This document shows positions 61,201 to 64,000 of a stretch of 64,000 nucleotides of DNA, in pieces. Where the stretch lies: assembly GCA_002478045.1 (NCBI GenBank), contig DLLT01000053.1:1-64000 (forward strand), given 5' to 3'. The DNA comes from Porphyromonadaceae bacterium UBA7555. GTDB taxonomy: Bacteria; Bacteroidota; Bacteroidia; Bacteroidales; Muribaculaceae. The stretch's first letter is position 1, and every line of letters begins with the position of its first letter. The translations under genes and the position numbers were made by a program. Below the pieces are notes generated by a model that saw only the letters and a list, made by a program, of their open reading frames with translations, was not told the origin of the DNA and did no database searches.

Positions 61201-62697
61201 ATGAAACGACTACTGACAGCCTTTGCCATCATAGTGAGCATAGCAACCACTGCCGCCGCCTCGCACCCGGCAGCGCCAAAACGCGAATTTCGCGGCGCAT
61301 GGATGCACACCGTCTTCCAAGGTCAATATCTGCGCAAAGGCACTACCGAGCTACAGAAATACCTGATTTCGCAACTCGACAGCCTTCGCGCCGCCGGATG
61401 CAACGCCATACTCTTCCAGGTACGTCCCAGCGCCGATGCCTTCTACCCCAGCAAGTTGGAGCCGTGGAGCCGGTTCCTCACCAAGGGCGGCAAAGCTCCC
61501 TCGCCCTACTGGGATCCGCTACAGTTTATGATAGAGCAATGCCACAAGCGCGGCATGGAACTGCACGCATGGCTCAATCCATACCGCGTCACCACCACCA
61601 AGAACGAAAAATTGGCACCCTCGCATATATACCACCGCGAGCCGTGGCGTTTTGTTACTTACAAGGGCGACAACAAGATGTACTTCGACCCCGGACTGCC
61701 CGAAAACCGCAAATTCATCACCGAGGTAGTCATGGACATCGTCAACCGCTATGATGTCGATGGGATACACTTCGACGACTACTTCTACCCCTACCCGGCC
61801 AAAGGCATAGACTTCCCGGATGATGCCTCGTACGCCAAATACGGCAAGGGCATGAAACGCGGCGACTGGCGTCGCCAAAACGTGGATCTGCTCATCGAAG
61901 AAATTCACAACGCCATCACCTCGGGCGCGAAGCCATGGGTGCGCTTCGGTATCAGCCCCTTTGGCATCTGGCGCAACAAATCCAGCGACCCGCGCGGCAG
62001 CGACACCAATGGTCTGCAAAACTACGATGCACTATACGCAGACGTTTTGCTGTGGTCCGAAAAAGGATGGATCGACTACCTGCTGCCTCAATTGTACTGG
62101 GAATTGGAGCATAAACGCGCATCGACACTCGTACTGGCTCAATGGTGGAACGACAATGCCGGACCACGACACATGTACTTCGGCCAAGACGTACACAACA
62201 TCATGAAGCACAAAGACCTGGCTCCGTCAACAGACCCGACGCAACTGCACCATAAGGTGGACCTGTCGCGCTCGCTGCCTAATGTCCAAGGCAATTGCTG
62301 GTGGCCTGCATACGCCATCACGGCCAATGTAGGCGGCGTAGCCGACTCGCTGGCCCGCGACATACAAGCCACCGTGGCTCTGCCTCCGACTTATCCGTGG
62401 ATATGCTCCGATGCACCCGTGGCGCCGGCCAACCTGCGCCGAGCCACCTCCGGACGTCATTGTGCCATCAAATGGGATGTGCCGCAGGCTCGCGGCACCA
62501 TTATGGATGCCACGCATTTTGTGGTATACCGCTTCCCCAAGGGCACTAAGGGAACTCCCATAGACAATCCCAAGTATATCGTCGATGTCGTGTACTCGGA
62601 CACTTACTTAGCCGATAAACCGGGCATTTACGTTGTCACGGCCGTCAATCGCACCAACAACGAGTCGTCCCCGTCGCGGCCTCTGACCATCGAATAA
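61201..62697 (+). CDS. Exported GHL10/DigH-like glycoside hydrolase
   Basis: 498 aa with a signal peptide (about 1-21). TIM-barrel of the GHL10 type: REFRGAWMHTVFQGQYLRKG at the start, LFQVRPSADAFYPSKLEPWS, HAWLNPYRV, and DGIHFDDYFYPYPAKGIDFP with two Asp as likely catalytic site. A C-terminal Fn3-like domain follows (about 405-498). Relatives such as E. coli DigH cut denuded peptidoglycan glycans; the Bacteroidales members are uncharacterised as far as I know. Confidence 0.88.
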   Translation: MKRLLTAFAIIVSIATTAAASHPAAPKREFRGAWMHTVFQGQYLRKGTTELQKYLISQLDSLRAAGCNAILFQVRPSADAFYPSKLEPWSRFLTKGGKAPSPYWDPLQFMIEQCHKRGMELHAWLNPYRVTTTKNEKLAPSHIYHREPWRFVTYKGDNKMYFDPGLPENRKFITEVVMDIVNRYDVDGIHFDDYFYPYPAKGIDFPDDASYAKYGKGMKRGDWRRQNVDLLIEEIHNAITSGAKPWVRFGISPFGIWRNKSSDPRGSDTNGLQNYDALYADVLLWSEKGWIDYLLPQLYWELEHKRASTLVLAQWWNDNAGPRHMYFGQDVHNIMKHKDLAPSTDPTQLHHKVDLSRSLPNVQGNCWWPAYAITANVGGVADSLARDIQATVALPPTYPWICSDAPVAPANLRRATSGRHCAIKWDVPQARGTIMDATHFVVYRFPKGTKGTPIDNPKYIVDVVYSDTYLADKPGIYVVTAVNRTNNESSPSRPLTIE

Positions 62698-62725
62698 TTC
62701 CGAGCCCTCACAACTCGACATCGCT

Positions 62726-63727
62726 ATGGAACGCATCGCCATTGTCGTACCGGCCTACAATGCCGCCCCTTGGCTTGCCGAATGTCTTGACAGCATTCTC
62801 GCGCAATCTTTCGGCGACTGGCAGGCGATAATCATTGATGATGGTTCCACTGACAATACCGCCGATATAGCAGCCGGATACACTCGCCGAGACGAGCGTA
62901 TACGGCTGATGTCGCGTCCTAATGGCGGACCATCGGCAGCGCGTAACACCGCACTCGATGTCGTCACGGCCGAATACGTCACCTTCGTCGATGCGGACGA
63001 CACGTTGCATCCCGAGGCATTGCAGCGGCTTATGGACCTCGCCGACGGCCATCCGAACATCCCGGCCGTGGCGTGCTGGTACACCGCACGCCCCTTTGAC
63101 ACATCCGAGCCGCTGCCCGAGGCTCGGCCTCGGATATTGTCGGCACGCGAGGCCATCATAGCCACCCTGCGGCGACGCCCCTATCACGAGCCAATGTCGT
63201 GCGCCAAAGCCTTCCGCTCGGACCTTTTTGACGGCCTGCGCTACACCGAAGGACGCCGCTACGAAGATCTTGATATATTTTACAAACTGTATTGGCGTGC
63301 CGGAGCTATCGTCCACGACACGGCGCCGATATACTTTTACAGACAGCATTCCGCCAGCTTCGTTCATCGCTGGGACGACCATCGTGCCGATGTCCTTGAT
63401 GTTACGGACGACATCGTCTCATGGGCCAAAGACTTGGATGACAAAGCGCTCGTGAGCGCTGCCATGGACAGGCGACTGTCAGCACGCTTCAACATCCTGG
63501 TAACAGCCGCACGCACGCTGCGAGCAGCGCAACGCAACGCAATTCCAACCGGCACAGACCAGACACAAGCAGCCCCCGGCTGCGACATCGCGGCATTACA
63601 GGCCACCGTGGCACGCTGCCGCAAGGACATCGATGCCGACCGCCGGCGCGCACTCCGCGACATACATACACGTATGCGCAACCGCCTTGCCCTACTCGTC
63701 CCCACAGGCATCCTTTGCCGCCTCTAA
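62726..63727 (+). CDS. GT2 family glycosyltransferase
   Basis: 333 aa. An N-terminal GT-A fold with VVPAYNAAPWLAECLDSIL, IIDDGSTDNT, NGGPSAARNTALD and the DxD-like VDADD near residue 93. The C-terminal 100 residues are helical and variable. Probably adds a sugar to a surface polysaccharide or glycoprotein; donor and acceptor unknown. Starts 28 bp after the hydrolase and may share its transcript. Confidence 0.9.
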   Translation: MERIAIVVPAYNAAPWLAECLDSILAQSFGDWQAIIIDDGSTDNTADIAAGYTRRDERIRLMSRPNGGPSAARNTALDVVTAEYVTFVDADDTLHPEALQRLMDLADGHPNIPAVACWYTARPFDTSEPLPEARPRILSAREAIIATLRRRPYHEPMSCAKAFRSDLFDGLRYTEGRRYEDLDIFYKLYWRAGAIVHDTAPIYFYRQHSASFVHRWDDHRADVLDVTDDIVSWAKDLDDKALVSAAMDRRLSARFNILVTAARTLRAAQRNAIPTGTDQTQAAPGCDIAALQATVARCRKDIDADRRRALRDIHTRMRNRLALLVPTGILCRL

Positions 63728-63794
63728 CAAGCGCATTGCGCTCGGCCGACACGACACCGACCGTGAACAATCAACAAAAAAAGCGACTTAACGC

Positions 63795-63825
63795 TTGGCT
63801 ATTAGCCATTATTTCGATACTTTTG
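63795..63825 (+). promoter_or_regulatory. Promoter for a transcript leaving the window
   Basis: TTG at 63795-63797, a 20-nt spacer and TACTTTTG at 63818-63825. Transcription would start near 63832 and run to the right. Confidence 0.75.
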
Positions 63826-63831
63826 CATCAT

Positions 63832-64000
63832 CATACTTACTGCAAGCACGGCGCGTTTGCCTCGACTTCGATATAACTATGCTTCCATGGTTGTATCGTG
63901 TAGAGGTGTCAGTCGTGTCTACGCAATCATATTTCACATCAATACATAGTTATGCATTTATTCAATTGCACTCATTCGTCAGCAGCCAAGGTATTTATTT
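63832..64000 (+). other. Start of an unknown transcript at the right edge
   Basis: Two frames are open to the window end: from 63879 (starts MLPWLYRVEVSVV) and from 63952 (starts MHLFNCTHSSAAK). Neither is recognised. Inverted repeats ATAACTATG (63873-63881) / CATAGTTAT (63945-63953) and an inner GTAGA/TCTAC pair could fold the stretch, so a structured RNA or leader is also possible. Confidence 0.3.

Noticed and set aside
1..64000. tRNA, rRNA, CRISPR arrays, insertion sequences, prophage or restriction genes
   Set aside because: None was recognised in any intergenic region or frame; regularly spaced repeats and transposase motifs are absent.

Overview
The window looks like a chromosomal segment of a gut-type Bacteroidales bacterium, plausibly Muribaculaceae. 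The evidence is TAnnTTTG-type -7 promoter boxes, a complex I set without NuoEFG, a NuoC-NuoD fusion, an ATP synthase operon in the order D-C-B-E-F-H-A-G, Mfa/DUF6562-like fimbrial lipoproteins, GLUG/cohesin/dockerin surface proteins with a C-terminal LQGxR...GLY motif, and an ECF sigma/anti-sigma/outer-membrane-receptor trio. The family placement is inference. No tRNA, rRNA, CRISPR array or complete mobile element was seen.

Layout. 0.2-5.7 kb: one giant secreted repeat protein (minus strand), preceded by a highly structured leader or ncRNA (5.8-6.08 kb). 6.2-8.9 kb: waaA and gltX. 9.2-12.85 kb: ECF sigma factor, short anti-sigma factor and outer-membrane receptor, in overlapping genes. 13-16.1 kb: orphan lipoprotein, thymidine kinase, YhcH family protein, DUF3108 protein. 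16.1-16.8 kb: gene-poor, with a leftward candidate ncRNA. 16.8-18.4 kb: TPR/transmembrane/HTH regulator. 18.9-27.8 kb: a leftward fimbrial locus made of a DUF3575/OmpA-like protein, an Mfa2-like lipoprotein and three DUF6562-type lipoproteins with beta-helix or GLUG ends. 27.8-29.2 kb: hairpin-rich region with no recognised gene. 29.2-46.7 kb: an energy supercluster in which a complete F1Fo ATP synthase operon sits inside the complex I operon (nuoA-B-CD-H, atpD-C-B-E-F-H-A-G, nuoI-J-K-L-M-N). 46.9-64 kb: mostly housekeeping and envelope genes (N-acetylmuramidase, pepD, a Skp-like lipoprotein, a Dpm1-like glycosyltransferase, pyrC, a dihydrouridine synthase, a secreted Ig-like protein, Smr, EFR1 ferredoxin, a ZnuA/ATPase pair without a permease, an MFSD1-like transporter, a DigH-like hydrolase and a GT2), with a promoter-terminator sRNA candidate at 55.3 kb.

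How it fits together. The supercluster would express a probable proton pump of 11 canonical subunits (10 polypeptides, NuoC and NuoD being fused) together with the proton-driven ATP synthase from one transcript: there is a -7 box before nuoA, no such box at either nuo/atp junction, and a strong hairpin terminator after nuoN. The fimbrial locus shares DUF6562 N-terminal modules and exchanges the C-terminal parts. Two of its genes have collinear 872-bp 5' segments that are nearly identical. The observations most worth a second look are the nested nuo/atp arrangement, the approximately 163-nt nested-helix RNA before the giant surface protein, and the sRNA candidates at 16.3-16.5 kb and 55.3-55.4 kb.
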